A stretch of 64,000 nucleotides of DNA from JAUMBM01 sp964645715 (GTDB taxonomy: Bacteria > Bacteroidota > Bacteroidia > Chitinophagales > Saprospiraceae), in assembly GCA_964645715.1 (NCBI GenBank), contig CAZYAO010000006.1, forward strand, positions 61,655 to 125,654, read 5' to 3'. The notes under the pieces are model-generated. The model did not search any database. It was not told the DNA's origin and saw only the letters and a list, made by a program, of their open reading frames with translations. Within the stretch, counting starts at the first letter, position 1, and each line of letters opens with the position of its first letter. This document shows, in pieces, positions 41,324-49,969 of the stretch. Made by a program: the position numbers and the translations under genes.

Positions 41324-41460
41324 CGGCATTTTTTTGAATTGAGTATTTTTTCGCACGGCTTAGTTGTTAATGGCTTTGGTATGAGCCGGGCGCATGCGTC
41401 TGTGTTCTTGCAGATAACGCAAAACTGGTATTTTATGCTGTGAACAGCCCAAAAATTAAG

Positions 41461-41468
41461 TACTTTTG
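41461..41468 (+). promoter_or_regulatory. Candidate -7 box TACTTTTG for the DUF3137 gene
   Basis: Exact match to TAnnTTTG without a recognisable -33 box. It lies 9 bases before the ATG at 41478 and 24 before the ATG at 41493. Confidence 0.4.
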
Positions 41469-41492
41469 GCTGGCAGCATGCATGCAATTATT

Positions 41493-42425
41493 ATGGACTC
41501 TATCCACCAGGCGGCCTTCAGGTTGTTTTATAACTCACACATTCATCCGGATTTGTTGCGAGCCGAGCAGCTGCGCTTGCGCCTCGTGCGTCTGTTGTTG
41601 TTGTCCCTGCTACTCGGGCTGGCTCTGGCGGGGCTTGCTATCTACTTGGATCTTGCAGCCTTCACACTTTTTATTACGCTGCCCACGGGCTTTTACATAG
41701 CCTATCTGGCCTGGCGTATGCTGCTTTTCAGGCAGGCTACTAAGCGTAATCTTGTGCAGCTAATCCTGCACTTTATGTATACAGAGCTTCACTATGAGCA
41801 ACTCTACTACGATCCGCAAAAATTCATCTCCAAAGAATTGTTCCTGCAGAGCGGCATTTTTGATACTTCGGCAGATATATACGAAGGTGACGACTACATC
41901 ACGGGCCGCATCGGTATGATGCCTTTCGTGCTGTCAGAAATCACCGTTAAAGAAATCTCTCCTCTGGCCAATCGGCTGCAGGCTGTATTTGAGGGACAAT
42001 TCGTATACGCTCTTTTCGGGGAGGAGGCCGAGGGGAATCTCGTGCTGTGGCCCCGTCGGTACAAACCGCAGCTAAGTCGCAGTATCAAAGCCTATGTATT
42101 GCGGGGAGGAACCAACTGCGATCACGAAATTGCCAACGACAGCTTACGGGAGCGGTACATGGTATACGCCACCGAAGACACCCATGTTGCTGGCCTGTTG
42201 ACTGAACCGATGCAGGCCGCTATCATTGCCTATACACAACGTACGGGCAGAGATTTGTACCTCGCTTTTCGCAATCGCGAAATATTTGCAGGACTGGCTT
42301 CGCGAAGAGGGCTACTAGAGCCCTCTGTATTGTCATCCAACCTTCACTTCGATTGGGTGTGGGCCTATTACCAGGATATAGCACTTGTCCTCAAGATAGT
42401 GGAGGTTTTTGACCAAACCCACTAA
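41493..42425 (+). CDS. DUF3137 family membrane protein
   Basis: A 310-residue protein of the DUF3137 family, function unknown. I set the start at the ATG at 41493 (MDSIHQAAFRLFYNSHIHPDL), because it matches the usual start of the family and leaves room after the -7 box; the ATG at 41478 is an alternative. After a helical segment there are two hydrophobic spans (about residues 27-50 and 52-75), then the soluble domain with KELFLQSGIFDTSADIYEGDDYITGRIGMMPFVLSEITV and the C-terminal LYLAFRNREIFAGL. It stands on the opposite strand to bamD, with promoters back to back. Confidence 0.82.
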   Translation: MDSIHQAAFRLFYNSHIHPDLLRAEQLRLRLVRLLLLSLLLGLALAGLAIYLDLAAFTLFITLPTGFYIAYLAWRMLLFRQATKRNLVQLILHFMYTELHYEQLYYDPQKFISKELFLQSGIFDTSADIYEGDDYITGRIGMMPFVLSEITVKEISPLANRLQAVFEGQFVYALFGEEAEGNLVLWPRRYKPQLSRSIKAYVLRGGTNCDHEIANDSLRERYMVYATEDTHVAGLLTEPMQAAIIAYTQRTGRDLYLAFRNREIFAGLASRRGLLEPSVLSSNLHFDWVWAYYQDIALVLKIVEVFDQTH

Positions 42426-42448
42426 CTCCTTCCTTCTTCGTCGACTCC

Positions 42449-42859
42449 CTAGTCCATTTCCAGCGGCCCTTCCTGCTCGTCGGACAGGAGTTTGTCGACA
42501 TAGTGTGACTCCGAAGAACCGCCCTTGCGGTTTTGCTCACCCAGGCTCCAGTGATCAGTAGCAGTCGTCTGCATCCACAGATTGCCAGACTTGCGGAATA
42601 TTTGTGCATTCAGACCGAAGTGGCTGGCAAAAACGCCTTCGAGCTCTGCCACTGTCATCTCAGGCTGAATAACAATCTCTCCTTCCTTGTGGACTGTACG
42701 TACCCGGGACAGCTGCTGGTGAGCATCAAGCTCATTCTTGGCAGCACTACCTTCTCCCTCCTTGTGGCTTACAGCGTAAAAAGTAATTTTGAGATGGGGA
42801 AACAGTCGGTTGAAGCCCACCTGTATGTCGTGCAAATGCAATTGATCATGTATACGCAT
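42449..42859 (-). CDS. Conserved hypothetical protein, 136 residues
   Basis: Start set at the ATG at 42859 (MRIHDQLHLHDIQVGFNRLFPHLKITFYAVSHKEGEGS); the frame is open to 42898. The product is compact and soluble: an N-terminal strand/helix pair, a central basic segment and the motif MTVAELEGVFASHFGLNAQIFRKSGNLWMQTTATDHWSLGEQN, which I associate with a widespread unnamed Bacteroidota family. The tail is acidic (SDEQEGPLEMD). No function can be assigned. It is convergent with the DUF3137 gene and follows the universal stress protein gene on the same strand. Confidence 0.6.
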   Translation of the reverse strand: MRIHDQLHLHDIQVGFNRLFPHLKITFYAVSHKEGEGSAAKNELDAHQQLSRVRTVHKEGEIVIQPEMTVAELEGVFASHFGLNAQIFRKSGNLWMQTTATDHWSLGEQNRKGGSSESHYVDKLLSDEQEGPLEMD

Positions 42860-42925
42860 AGCAAAAAAATTATCGATGGCAGAGACGAACGCGATCACGG
42901 CCGTGTGTTGTCGGCCAGATTCATC

Positions 42926-42953
42926 TTCGTGTACAGGTATTCGTGTACAGGTA
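42926..42953. repeat. Tandem duplication of a 14-bp unit carrying TGTACA
   Basis: Two exact copies of a 14-base unit (42926-42939 and 42940-42953), each with the self-complementary core TGTACA, in the gap between the universal stress protein stop and the 136-residue protein gene. The layout would suit a two-site operator; a chance tandem duplication is also possible. Confidence 0.65.
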
Positions 42954-42983
42954 ATGAAACCCGCAAGCCATCGCCTGTGAAAC

Positions 42984-43892
42984 CTACTTAACTACAAGTA
43001 TAGGAAAATTCTCATTGTCGGAGAGAAGATTTTCCGTCACGCTGCCCAGCACCAACCGCTCCATGCGGGAGTGCCCCTTAGCGCCAATGACGATTAAATC
43101 GCACTGGTGCTCTTGGGCAAAGTGAGTGATGTGGCGTGAGACACTCATATCAGACTTGTGAATCAGGCTATTGGAAATACTGGCAGCCTCTTCGCCTGCG
43201 TACTCGTGCAGAAAAGCCCGAAACGCCTGACTCCGGTCTTCCTCAACCATCTGGTGCAACTCTCCGGGGGTACGCTGCAAGCGATAGGCACTCAGATCAG
43301 GCAACTCGTATATATTGACACAGGTAATCGTAGCCTCGGGATTGACCGCTTTGCGCAGGGCAATGGCCGCTTGCAGCGCCTTGACGGAACTGGGCGAAAA
43401 ATCAATCGGCACCAGCATATTCGAAATGACGGACTCAGCCTTTTCAGGTACGATAAGAATAGGACAGTCCGTACGTCTTGCCATTTTTTTGGATGCAATG
43501 TTATGTCCGCCAGCACCCCGTTGCCCCATAACGACCAGACTGGCTTTGCAGCTAATTGCCTCTTCCAGCAGCATTTCCAGCGGATTACCCTCGCGAATCT
43601 CCAAAGAAGCTTTTGGGCGTGCAGCCTTAAAAAAAGCCGAAATCTCCTCCTCCATCCGCTGCAAAATCTGCTTGTCAACTTCCAGTTTTTCCTCCTGATC
43701 TTCCCAGTAAAAAAACTCTAGTTGCGGGATGACATGTACAAAACGAATCTCTTCGGCTTTCAGGTGTCCAAACAGATAATGGAGGTACTCCAATAAGGGA
43801 TAATCGGGTCGGGCGAGTTCCAGTCCGACTACGGCCTTTCCGTGACCGAGCGAATCTATAAAAGTACTCTTTTTTTCTGCTGTGGGAGACAT
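42984..43892 (-). CDS. Universal stress protein, two tandem UspA domains
   Basis: Start set at the ATG at 43892 (MSPTAEKKSTFIDSLGHG). The 302-residue protein has two Rossmann-like UspA domains. The first (about residues 15-150) ends with SLVVMGQRGAGGHNIASKKMARRTDCPILIVPE; the second (about 155-300) begins NMLVPIDFSPSSVKALQAAIAL and ends DLIVIGAKGHSRMERLVLGSVTENLLSDNENFPILVVK. The G-x2-G-x9-G-S/T nucleotide motif is clear in the second (GAKGHSRMERLVLGSVT). USPs bind ATP or AMP and help survival under stress; no specific role can be read. Confidence 0.92.
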   Translation of the reverse strand: MSPTAEKKSTFIDSLGHGKAVVGLELARPDYPLLEYLHYLFGHLKAEEIRFVHVIPQLEFFYWEDQEEKLEVDKQILQRMEEEISAFFKAARPKASLEIREGNPLEMLLEEAISCKASLVVMGQRGAGGHNIASKKMARRTDCPILIVPEKAESVISNMLVPIDFSPSSVKALQAAIALRKAVNPEATITCVNIYELPDLSAYRLQRTPGELHQMVEEDRSQAFRAFLHEYAGEEAASISNSLIHKSDMSVSRHITHFAQEHQCDLIVIGAKGHSRMERLVLGSVTENLLSDNENFPILVVK

Positions 43893-43978
43893 ATCGCTTA
43901 GGTTGAGATGGTGAACGAAGAAGTGGGCAGGCAGACAAGTACGCGAGACTCGCAGGCGCAACTACATCTGTACCAAAG

Positions 43979-43986
43979 CAAAGGTA
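43979..43986 (-). promoter_or_regulatory. Candidate -7 box TACCTTTG for the universal stress gene
   Basis: Exact TAnnTTTG on the minus strand, with CTG (one off TTG) 20 bases upstream. The leader to the ATG would be about 85 bases. Confidence 0.5.
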
Positions 43987-44062
43987 GCAGAGACGAAAAA
44001 GAAAATCAGTGAGGTTTGTCAAACACCTCGGTGAGATTTATCGGGAACCGGCCGTACCAGAA

Positions 44063-44094
44063 TACTTTTGGGCGGCCTGAGCCGCCCAAAAGTA
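44063..44094. terminator. Perfect 14-bp hairpin downstream of rpoD
   Basis: Arms 44063-44076 and 44081-44094 pair exactly around a 4-base loop, 71 bases past the rpoD stop on the minus strand. The arms end in CTTTT/AAAAG feet, as in other hairpins of this window. It is likely the rpoD terminator, although no long T-run follows. Confidence 0.6.
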
Positions 44095-44165
44095 AGCCGG
44101 AAATTCCTTCCGGTATGCAGGCAAAAAATGCGAGCAGCGGACTGCTATTGATGTTGGCAAGCAGA

Positions 44166-45035
44166 TTAGGCGCCCAGATAGTGTTTGAGCAACTTACTGC
44201 GGTTGGCGGAACGCAACTTATTGATAGCCTTGTCTTTGATTTGCCGTACACGCTCGCGCGTGAGACCAAACTTATCGCCGATATCCTCCAATGACATAGG
44301 GTGTTCGACGCCGATGCCAAAATAAAGCTTGATGACGTCGCACTGGCGATCCGTGAGGGTCGAAAGGGAACGCTCTATTTCGCGGCGCAGTGACTCGAGA
44401 TACTCCAGCGAAGAGTCTGTATTGGGCGTAGCCGTATTCTCCAGTACATCGAGCAGCGAGTTGTCCTCACCCTCTACAAAGGGAGCATCCATGGATACAT
44501 GCCGGGCAGCCACGCCCAGCGTAGTCTCAACCTCCTCGGTAGGAATCTCGAGCATCTCGGCCAGTTCTTCTGCAGAAGGCTCGCGCTCATATTCCTGCTC
44601 CAGCTCGGAGAAAGCCTTATTAATCTTATTGAGGGACCCCACCTTATTGAGCGGCAGCCTTACGATACGCGACTGCTCGGCCAATGCCTGCAGAATAGAC
44701 TGGCGAATCCACCAGACGGCATAAGAAATAAACTTGAAACCCCTGGTCTCATCAAACCGCTGGGCAGCTTTGATGAGGCCCAGATTGCCCTCATTAATCA
44801 AATCGCTCAGCGACAGACCCTGGTTTTGGTATTGCTTGGCCACGGAAACGACAAAACGCAGATTGGCTTTGGTAAGCTTCTCGAGGGCAGCCTGGTCACC
44901 CTGCTTGATGCGTTTGGCCAGCTCTACTTCTTCTTCAGGGGTTAGCAGGTCAACCTTTCCTATTTCCTGGAGATACTTCTCCAGGGATTGACTCTCTCTG
45001 TTGGTGATCGACTTAGTGATCTTTAACTGTCTCAT
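44166..45035 (-). CDS. rpoD: Primary RNA polymerase sigma factor (Bacteroidota RpoD/SigA)
   Basis: A 289-residue sigma-70, short as is usual for Bacteroidota, without the long region 1.1 of E. coli. Region 1.2 begins near MRQLKITKSITNRESQSLEKYLQEIGKVDLLTPEEEVELA. Region 2 carries NLRFVVSVAKQYQNQGLSLSDLINEGNLGLIKAAQRFDETRGFKFISYAVWWIRQSI. Region 3 covers the middle, and region 4 ends with EDIGDKFGLTRERVRQIKDKAINKLR. It directs RNA polymerase to TTTG/TAnnTTTG promoters, and many genes in this window carry such boxes. It stands alone with its own strong promoter. Confidence 0.97.
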   Translation of the reverse strand: MRQLKITKSITNRESQSLEKYLQEIGKVDLLTPEEEVELAKRIKQGDQAALEKLTKANLRFVVSVAKQYQNQGLSLSDLINEGNLGLIKAAQRFDETRGFKFISYAVWWIRQSILQALAEQSRIVRLPLNKVGSLNKINKAFSELEQEYEREPSAEELAEMLEIPTEEVETTLGVAARHVSMDAPFVEGEDNSLLDVLENTATPNTDSSLEYLESLRREIERSLSTLTDRQCDVIKLYFGIGVEHPMSLEDIGDKFGLTRERVRQIKDKAINKLRSANRSKLLKHYLGA

Positions 45036-45231
45036 CTACGTACCTTTAGCGACTTTTGCGAGTATGGGATGTCTTGGCTGTCAAGCGCATGCCCGTTGAA
45101 GTGGTTTGTGATAAATTAGGTTGAACAAATCATTTGTTCGAGTGACGGAGAGGTAAGACATACGTGGATTACAACAGCTGATCCGCTTTGATGGTGCCTG
45201 CTCCTATTGCTCTTTTCTCAATTACAGAGTG

Positions 45232-45262
45232 CAAAAATAGGCTTAATTAAACCTTTAGTCAA
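45232..45262 (-). promoter_or_regulatory. Promoter of rpoD (TTG-N20-TATTTTTG)
   Basis: On the minus strand TTG (45260-45262), 20 bases of spacer, exact -7 box TATTTTTG (45232-45239). The leader to the rpoD ATG is close to 200 bases with no supported open frame. Between 45036 and 45433 I see nothing else beyond this promoter. Confidence 0.75.
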
Positions 45263-45433
45263 GTAGTTTATATCCTATTTTTAACTCATGATATTTATTA
45301 ACGCAAAGATGTAAAAATAGTTTCAACCCTTTCGGCGATGAAAATATTGAACGATTGGCAAAAAAAACTTGCACAAATCGAACATTTATCTTTTATTGTG
45401 CGCTTCAGAGATAACAACCGTTTTTGTAGGATC

Positions 45434-45811
45434 ATGGCTAGAGTCAAAATAGAATTGGAATTTTTGTTCCGGGCATCACCCGGCATACTGTATCAGTTTT
45501 TGACGACGCCCTCCTGCCTCACTCGCTGGTTTTGTGATGAAGTTGATATCAACGGGGATCATTATGCATTCTACTGGGGCAACTCTTTCGAGTCGGCCGA
45601 TCTGATAGATGACATCGAAGAGGAGCGACTCCGTTTTCATTGGGATGATGCTGATGAGGGTGAGTACCTCGAGTTCAGAATCAAAGAGAGCCCGGTGACC
45701 GGAGAGACCATTTTGGAGGTGACAGATTTTTGTGATGATGACGAGCAGGAAGACCAGCGCAAGCTGTGGCAAACGCAGGTACAGCGCCTCCAGCACGCCA
45801 CTGGTGGCTGA
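45434..45811 (+). CDS. START/AHSA1-like domain protein
   Basis: Start set at the ATG at 45434 (MARVKIELEFLFRASPGILYQFLTTPSCLTRWFCDEVDIN), where the domain begins; the frame is open to 45338. The 125-residue product fits a single SRPBCC/START-like helix-grip fold: an N-terminal strand, the L-T-x-W-F motif common in AHSA1-like proteins, the strands YAFYWGNSFESADLIDDI and RLRFHWDD, then the C-terminal helix RKLWQTQVQRLQHAT. Such domains bind lipids or hydrophobic ligands or act as co-chaperones; the ligand is unknown. The next gene starts 38 bases after its stop. Confidence 0.75.
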   Translation: MARVKIELEFLFRASPGILYQFLTTPSCLTRWFCDEVDINGDHYAFYWGNSFESADLIDDIEEERLRFHWDDADEGEYLEFRIKESPVTGETILEVTDFCDDDEQEDQRKLWQTQVQRLQHATGG

Positions 45812-45849
45812 TCTCTTCACCTGCCACTGCTTCCCTAAAAACATCTTTC

Positions 45850-48531
45850 ATGCACATTACCTTCGGACTTTCACTGGATGCAGCTATACTGCCTTCGGCT
45901 ATTTCGCCTGAAGCAGGTCGCCTGTGGCTGGGCCCGCGTGGCCTGTTGCTCTTGTTGGAAGAGCGGCTGGGGCTTTCGCACCTGCCTGTCGACATTGACT
46001 TCCTGCGGATAGAGCAGTACAGACAGCTGTTGCTCACCTATGCATCGCGTGAAGAAGCAGCTTTCTTCCGCGCATCGCTGGAGGCCGATTCGCTGGCAAC
46101 GGCGGAGGTGCTCTTGGCGCATCGAGATGAGTTGCGGGCTGCAGGCTGGGATTTTTCGATAGTACCCGGCATGCCGCTTCGTTTGCAACAGCTCGCAGAA
46201 GTGGAAATGCTGCAGGTGGCAGGGCAGTTTATCAGTATGGGGGTAGGGGATCGATGGCAACTGGTGTTACAGGCGATTCGTCGGGGGCGCAGGCACGGGC
46301 TGGCTGTTATGGATTGTATTGAACCTCCGGATCTGTTGCCGCCCGTCGTGCTGGCAGCTTGTCATGCCTTGGCGGCGGCAGGCGTAGTAGTAAGGCAGCA
46401 GAGACAATCGTCGTCATCAGCAGCGGAGAGCGACTTGGGCCGCTGGCAGCGGCAGTTGTTGTCGGGTGAAAAATCAGACAATCGGCGGCTGGCCGCCGAC
46501 GGTAGCCTGCTGCTGCTGCGCGGCAGCCGCGATCTGCAATTGGCTGCTTTTATGGCGGCCCTGCTGCGCAAAAATCCGGCCTTCCAGCCTGCCTTTTTAC
46601 AGCCCGACTATCTGCTCGATGATGCACTTGACCGAGAGGGACTTCCCGTGCTGGGGATACCGTCGGCCAGCCCTGCCAGACCTGCGCTGCAGGTACTCAA
46701 GCTGGTAACGGTCTTCCTGTGGGATCCCATCGATATTAATAAGGTGATGGAATTTGTGAGCTTGTCGGTCAAACCACTGGACGATGGCCTGGCTCGCCGT
46801 ATATCTGCCTACCTCTCTAAGGTTCCGGGTTTGTTTGCAGACGGCTGGTTCGTTATGATCAATGGGTATATTGAGGAGCAACAGGCGCGGGGGCTGGAGA
46901 CGGCTGATTTGCGGCGGCAGTACGATTTCTGGTTTAGACGCAACCGGGTCGATATGGTGTCGGACAGGGTAAGTACGTTGCAGGCTCGCGATATCTATGC
47001 CTTTCTGCAGCAGTGGGCACTGAGTAGTTATGAGCCCGGAAGTGTTGCCAGTAGCAGTTGGCTGACCTTGGCCGCCCAGGCCGGTCGAATTGTAGCACTG
47101 TTGGAAATGTTGCCCGAGGACAGGCTTTCTTTTCTCGAACTCGAGCGGATTGTTCGCACCATTTATGCTTCTGTGCCTGTTACGCACCGACCTGCAAGTC
47201 GCGGGCGTGCCGATTATGCTACGGAAGCGGGCGGGGTAGTGGGGTCTGTCAACAAACTTGTCTGGTGGAATTTTGTACAGGCGGAGCCTGACTATTTTTT
47301 TGCGCGTTGGTATCCGGGAGAATTGGCCTGGCTACAGACGCGTTCGGTCAATATCGAGTTGCCGGCAACACAAAACAACCGGCTGGCATGGATGCGCAAA
47401 CAGCCGTTGCGAATGTTGAACCAACAGCTCATCCTGTGTCTTCCTGCAACGCTTGCCGGTGGCACAACGGTTCCTCATCCGCTGTACGGGGACCTGCAGG
47501 CTGCTTTTGATAATCTGGAAGATATTACGGCAGATCTGGATACGCGGCAATTTCCCGACTGCTGGCAGCAGTTATTTGTGCTGCCAACGTTTTCTCCCGG
47601 CCATTACTGGCCGCTGGGCCAGCCCCAGCCCTTTTTGCAGGTGCGCCCACTGCAACTTCGCGAGGAGGAAACGCCCTCCAGCCTGAATGCCCTGCTCTAC
47701 TATCCGCATCAATGGTTTTTCAAATACCACATAAGACTTCGGTCAACAGGTATTCTGACAGTGACCGAGGGCAATACCCTGCTCGGCAATCTCGCCCACC
47801 GCTTCATGGAAATTTTGTTTCAGGAACCATGGCAACAGCTCGATAAACAGTCACTTGAGCGCTGGGTAGACGAAAAGGCACCGGGACTCTTCAGTAAAGA
47901 GGGTGCAAGTCTGCTCTTATACGGCCGCGAACCCGAACGCGTAGCTTTTATCAAGCGTATGAAACAGGCAGCCTGGAAGCTCATTCGCTTTTTGGTCGAC
48001 AATGGTTGGGCAGATGCATCGACGGAGGTAGGTCTCAAGGGTGTCTTTGAGGGGGTGCCGCTCAATGGACGGGCCGACATGCTGCTGAGCCGTGGCGATG
48101 AGCAGGCAATCGTTGATCTGAAGTGGAGTGGCAAGACGCGATTTACAGAAATGCTTAAAAATAAAGAGGATATACAGCTGGCGCTCTATGCCGCACTGTC
48201 TGCCAACGGAGGCACACTACCCCATACAGCCTATTTTATACTCGATAGCGGCGTGCTGTTGGCCTACAACAACCAGGCATTCAGGGAAGCCTCGCTGCCA
48301 GGCAGAGAAGCGCTGGATCACCAGGATATTTACAACGAACTGTTGGCGCGTACAGGGCGTACGCTCCAGTGGCGACTGCTGCAGTTGCAGTCGGGAAAAG
48401 TGGAGGTGCGCTGTACGCAGACACACAGCCAGCTCGAACAAAATTACGGTGAGGATTTGCTCGACTTGCTAGAGATGAAAAAAGACAGTGCAGCTTTTGA
48501 TGATTATAAGATCCTCATTCAGGCATTGTAA
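45850..48531 (+). CDS. Orphan AddB-like PD-(D/E)XK nuclease
   Basis: Start set at the ATG at 45850 (MHITFGLSLDAAILPSAISP). The 893-residue protein looks like the B-type subunit of AddAB/RecB-family nucleases: a long helicase-like N-terminal part without a clear Walker A motif, then a C-terminal nuclease domain. The nuclease starts with GNLAHRFMEILF near residue 645 (the histidine motif of the family), followed by GRADMLLSRGDEQAIVDLKWSG near residues 740-760, giving the catalytic D and D-x-K. AddB and AddA normally form one operon with a helicase; no helicase follows here (the next gene is MOSC, in the opposite direction). It probably acts in double-strand break processing together with an AddA encoded elsewhere. 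Confidence 0.8.
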   Translation: MHITFGLSLDAAILPSAISPEAGRLWLGPRGLLLLLEERLGLSHLPVDIDFLRIEQYRQLLLTYASREEAAFFRASLEADSLATAEVLLAHRDELRAAGWDFSIVPGMPLRLQQLAEVEMLQVAGQFISMGVGDRWQLVLQAIRRGRRHGLAVMDCIEPPDLLPPVVLAACHALAAAGVVVRQQRQSSSSAAESDLGRWQRQLLSGEKSDNRRLAADGSLLLLRGSRDLQLAAFMAALLRKNPAFQPAFLQPDYLLDDALDREGLPVLGIPSASPARPALQVLKLVTVFLWDPIDINKVMEFVSLSVKPLDDGLARRISAYLSKVPGLFADGWFVMINGYIEEQQARGLETADLRRQYDFWFRRNRVDMVSDRVSTLQARDIYAFLQQWALSSYEPGSVASSSWLTLAAQAGRIVALLEMLPEDRLSFLELERIVRTIYASVPVTHRPASRGRADYATEAGGVVGSVNKLVWWNFVQAEPDYFFARWYPGELAWLQTRSVNIELPATQNNRLAWMRKQPLRMLNQQLILCLPATLAGGTTVPHPLYGDLQAAFDNLEDITADLDTRQFPDCWQQLFVLPTFSPGHYWPLGQPQPFLQVRPLQLREEETPSSLNALLYYPHQWFFKYHIRLRSTGILTVTEGNTLLGNLAHRFMEILFQEPWQQLDKQSLERWVDEKAPGLFSKEGASLLLYGREPERVAFIKRMKQAAWKLIRFLVDNGWADASTEVGLKGVFEGVPLNGRADMLLSRGDEQAIVDLKWSGKTRFTEMLKNKEDIQLALYAALSANGGTLPHTAYFILDSGVLLAYNNQAFREASLPGREALDHQDIYNELLARTGRTLQWRLLQLQSGKVEVRCTQTHSQLEQNYGEDLLDLLEMKKDSAAFDDYKILIQAL

Positions 48532-48535
48532 ATTG

Positions 48536-49024
48536 TCAGCCAACCTCCACGGTTGTCGTCAACAACCGTACCGTGTCACCTAACGTAATCTTACCTTCCC
48601 GAATCACACGGGCACAGATGCCGCCGTGACCCTGCATCGCATTGTAGCCCCCACTGCCGAGGTTTTCTTCCATCCGTTCACAGGGTTCACAATAGTCCGT
48701 GAAAGACAGTACGGCTTCTCCGATTTCAAACTGGCGGCCTGCAAAGGCCAGCAGATTGATACCACTAACGACAATATTGCGCCTCGTCCACAGCGGGTCG
48801 ATCCGATTTACGCCCAGCAGGCGCGCAACAGCATCCAGATGCTCCGCCTGTATGAGCGTGACCTGCCGCTTGCCGCTGCTGCCGCGGTAATGGTCACCAC
48901 CAAGCCCCTGATCTATGGTTACCACCGCAGATGTCACCACTTCCAGCGGTGCCTTTGCACGTGGTCGCAGGCCTATCCACTCTACCCGGCCTGTTTGCGG
49001 CAGTATATCGGCAATCTTTTTCAT
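48536..49024 (-). CDS. MOSC domain protein
   Basis: A 162-residue protein with the MOSC beta-barrel. Visible are VEWIGLRPRAKAPLEVV, GLGGDHYRGSSGKRQVTLIQAEHL, the R-R-N-I-V segment WTRRNIVVSGINLLAF, and the cysteine motif TDYCEPCERMEENL near residue 113. MOSC domains occur in molybdenum-cofactor sulfurases and free-standing sulfur-carrier-like proteins such as YiiM; the last handle molybdopterin-linked reductions of N-hydroxylated bases. Here it is free-standing with no molybdenum genes nearby. It is convergent with the nuclease gene, 4 bases away. Confidence 0.88.
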   Translation of the reverse strand: MKKIADILPQTGRVEWIGLRPRAKAPLEVVTSAVVTIDQGLGGDHYRGSSGKRQVTLIQAEHLDAVARLLGVNRIDPLWTRRNIVVSGINLLAFAGRQFEIGEAVLSFTDYCEPCERMEENLGSGGYNAMQGHGGICARVIREGKITLGDTVRLLTTTVEVG

Positions 49025-49057
49025 CGTCTTTCAGTTCATCAGCTTATTAGCATGTTC

Positions 49058-49065
49058 CAAAGGTA
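49058..49065 (-). promoter_or_regulatory. Candidate -7 box TACCTTTG for the MOSC gene
   Basis: Exact TAnnTTTG on the minus strand with TTTC (one off TTTG) 20 bases upstream. The leader to the ATG is about 30 bases. It lies back to back with the tlyA promoter. Confidence 0.5.
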
Positions 49066-49073
49066 GTGCCTAT

Positions 49074-49105
49074 TTGTGTAATTGGGAAAAAAGGTACTAA
49101 CTTTA
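49074..49105 (+). promoter_or_regulatory. Promoter of tlyA (TTG-N21-TAACTTTA)
   Basis: TTG at 49074-49076, 21 bases of spacer, and TAACTTTA at 49098-49105, one base off TAnnTTTG. Confidence 0.5.
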
Positions 49106-49167
49106 TGGGCCAGACCATTGAGGGGCAGCCGGGGAGGAGGTAAGTTAGTTGCTTATTCGTTGTTTGC

Positions 49168-49911
49168 ATGAGATTAGATCAATACATGGTACAGGCCAGC
49201 CTGGCCGAATCGCGCGAACGCGCCAAGCAGGCGATCAAGGCGGGGGCGGTGACGGTCAATGGGTTGCTGGCAGTTAGGCCTGCACAGGAGGTAGTATCTT
49301 CCGACACGATTGTCCTGGAGGAAGTGGCGGCGCTGCGATTTGTGAGTGCGGGCGGGCACAAACTGCAGCTGGCGATAGACACGTTTGCACTGGATTTTCG
49401 AGCAGCCATCGTATTGGATATTGGCGCAAGTACCGGTGGATTTACGGACTGTGCACTGCAGGCGGGCGCCGACAGCGTTTATGCAGTGGATGTGGGCGAA
49501 AGTCAGCTCCATGCTTCCCTTCGACAGCATCCTTCGGTCATAAGTATGGAAAAACAGGATATTCGTAAGCTGCAACCGCTGCAATTGGAAAAAGGATTGG
49601 CAGACGTAGTGGTCATTGATGTCTCCTTTATAAGTCTCAGGCACATCCTTCCCTTTGTACAACCGCTCATGAAAGCATCTGCCCGTATCATCGCATTGGT
49701 CAAACCACAATTTGAACTCGAAGGCAGGCGCTTTGCCAACGGGATTGTAAAAGACGAGAAACTCCGGCAACTGGCACTGCAGAAGGTAGGTGAGTACGCG
49801 TCGGCAGCCAATTTGGTGTGGCTAAGCGCGGTAGCCACTCCGGCCGATGGCCTGCGCAAAAATATAGAATACCTGGTACTCCTACGACCTGCGGGTGCTC
49901 CCGCGCAGTAA
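49168..49911 (+). CDS. tlyA: TlyA-family rRNA 2'-O-methyltransferase (S4 + FtsJ)
   Basis: A 247-residue protein with an N-terminal S4 RNA-binding domain (residues 1-60: MRLDQYMVQASLAESRERAKQAIKAGAVTVNG) and an FtsJ-type methyltransferase domain. The SAM motif is VLDIGASTGGFTDCALQAGADSVYAVDVG near residues 88-116, and the later motifs are VVIDVSFISLRHILPF and ALVKPQFE. The family methylates cytidines of 16S and 23S rRNA with SAM. A role as a haemolysin, from its first description, is not supported by the domains. Its stop codon lies in the arm of a terminator. Confidence 0.93.
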   Translation: MRLDQYMVQASLAESRERAKQAIKAGAVTVNGLLAVRPAQEVVSSDTIVLEEVAALRFVSAGGHKLQLAIDTFALDFRAAIVLDIGASTGGFTDCALQAGADSVYAVDVGESQLHASLRQHPSVISMEKQDIRKLQPLQLEKGLADVVVIDVSFISLRHILPFVQPLMKASARIIALVKPQFELEGRRFANGIVKDEKLRQLALQKVGEYASAANLVWLSAVATPADGLRKNIEYLVLLRPAGAPAQ

Positions 49912-49951
49912 AAAAGGGCAACTGCCGCGCGGCAGTTGCCCTTTTTTACTG
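49906..49951. terminator. 46-bp perfect palindrome: bidirectional terminator
   Basis: Arms 49906-49927 and 49930-49951 are exact reverse complements; the left arm starts inside the tlyA stop region, and the A-run and T-run flank a GC core. It serves both tlyA and the convergent M23 peptidase gene (stop at 49970). Confidence 0.92.
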
Positions 49952-49969
49952 TTCAGAAGCCTGAATATA

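Noticed and set aside
43158..43721. 187-codon frame opposite the universal stress protein
   Set aside because: Antisense shadow of a gene with a clear USP motif.
46597..47187. 196-codon frame opposite the AddB-like nuclease
   Set aside because: Antisense to a large supported gene; composition and sequence are not protein-like.
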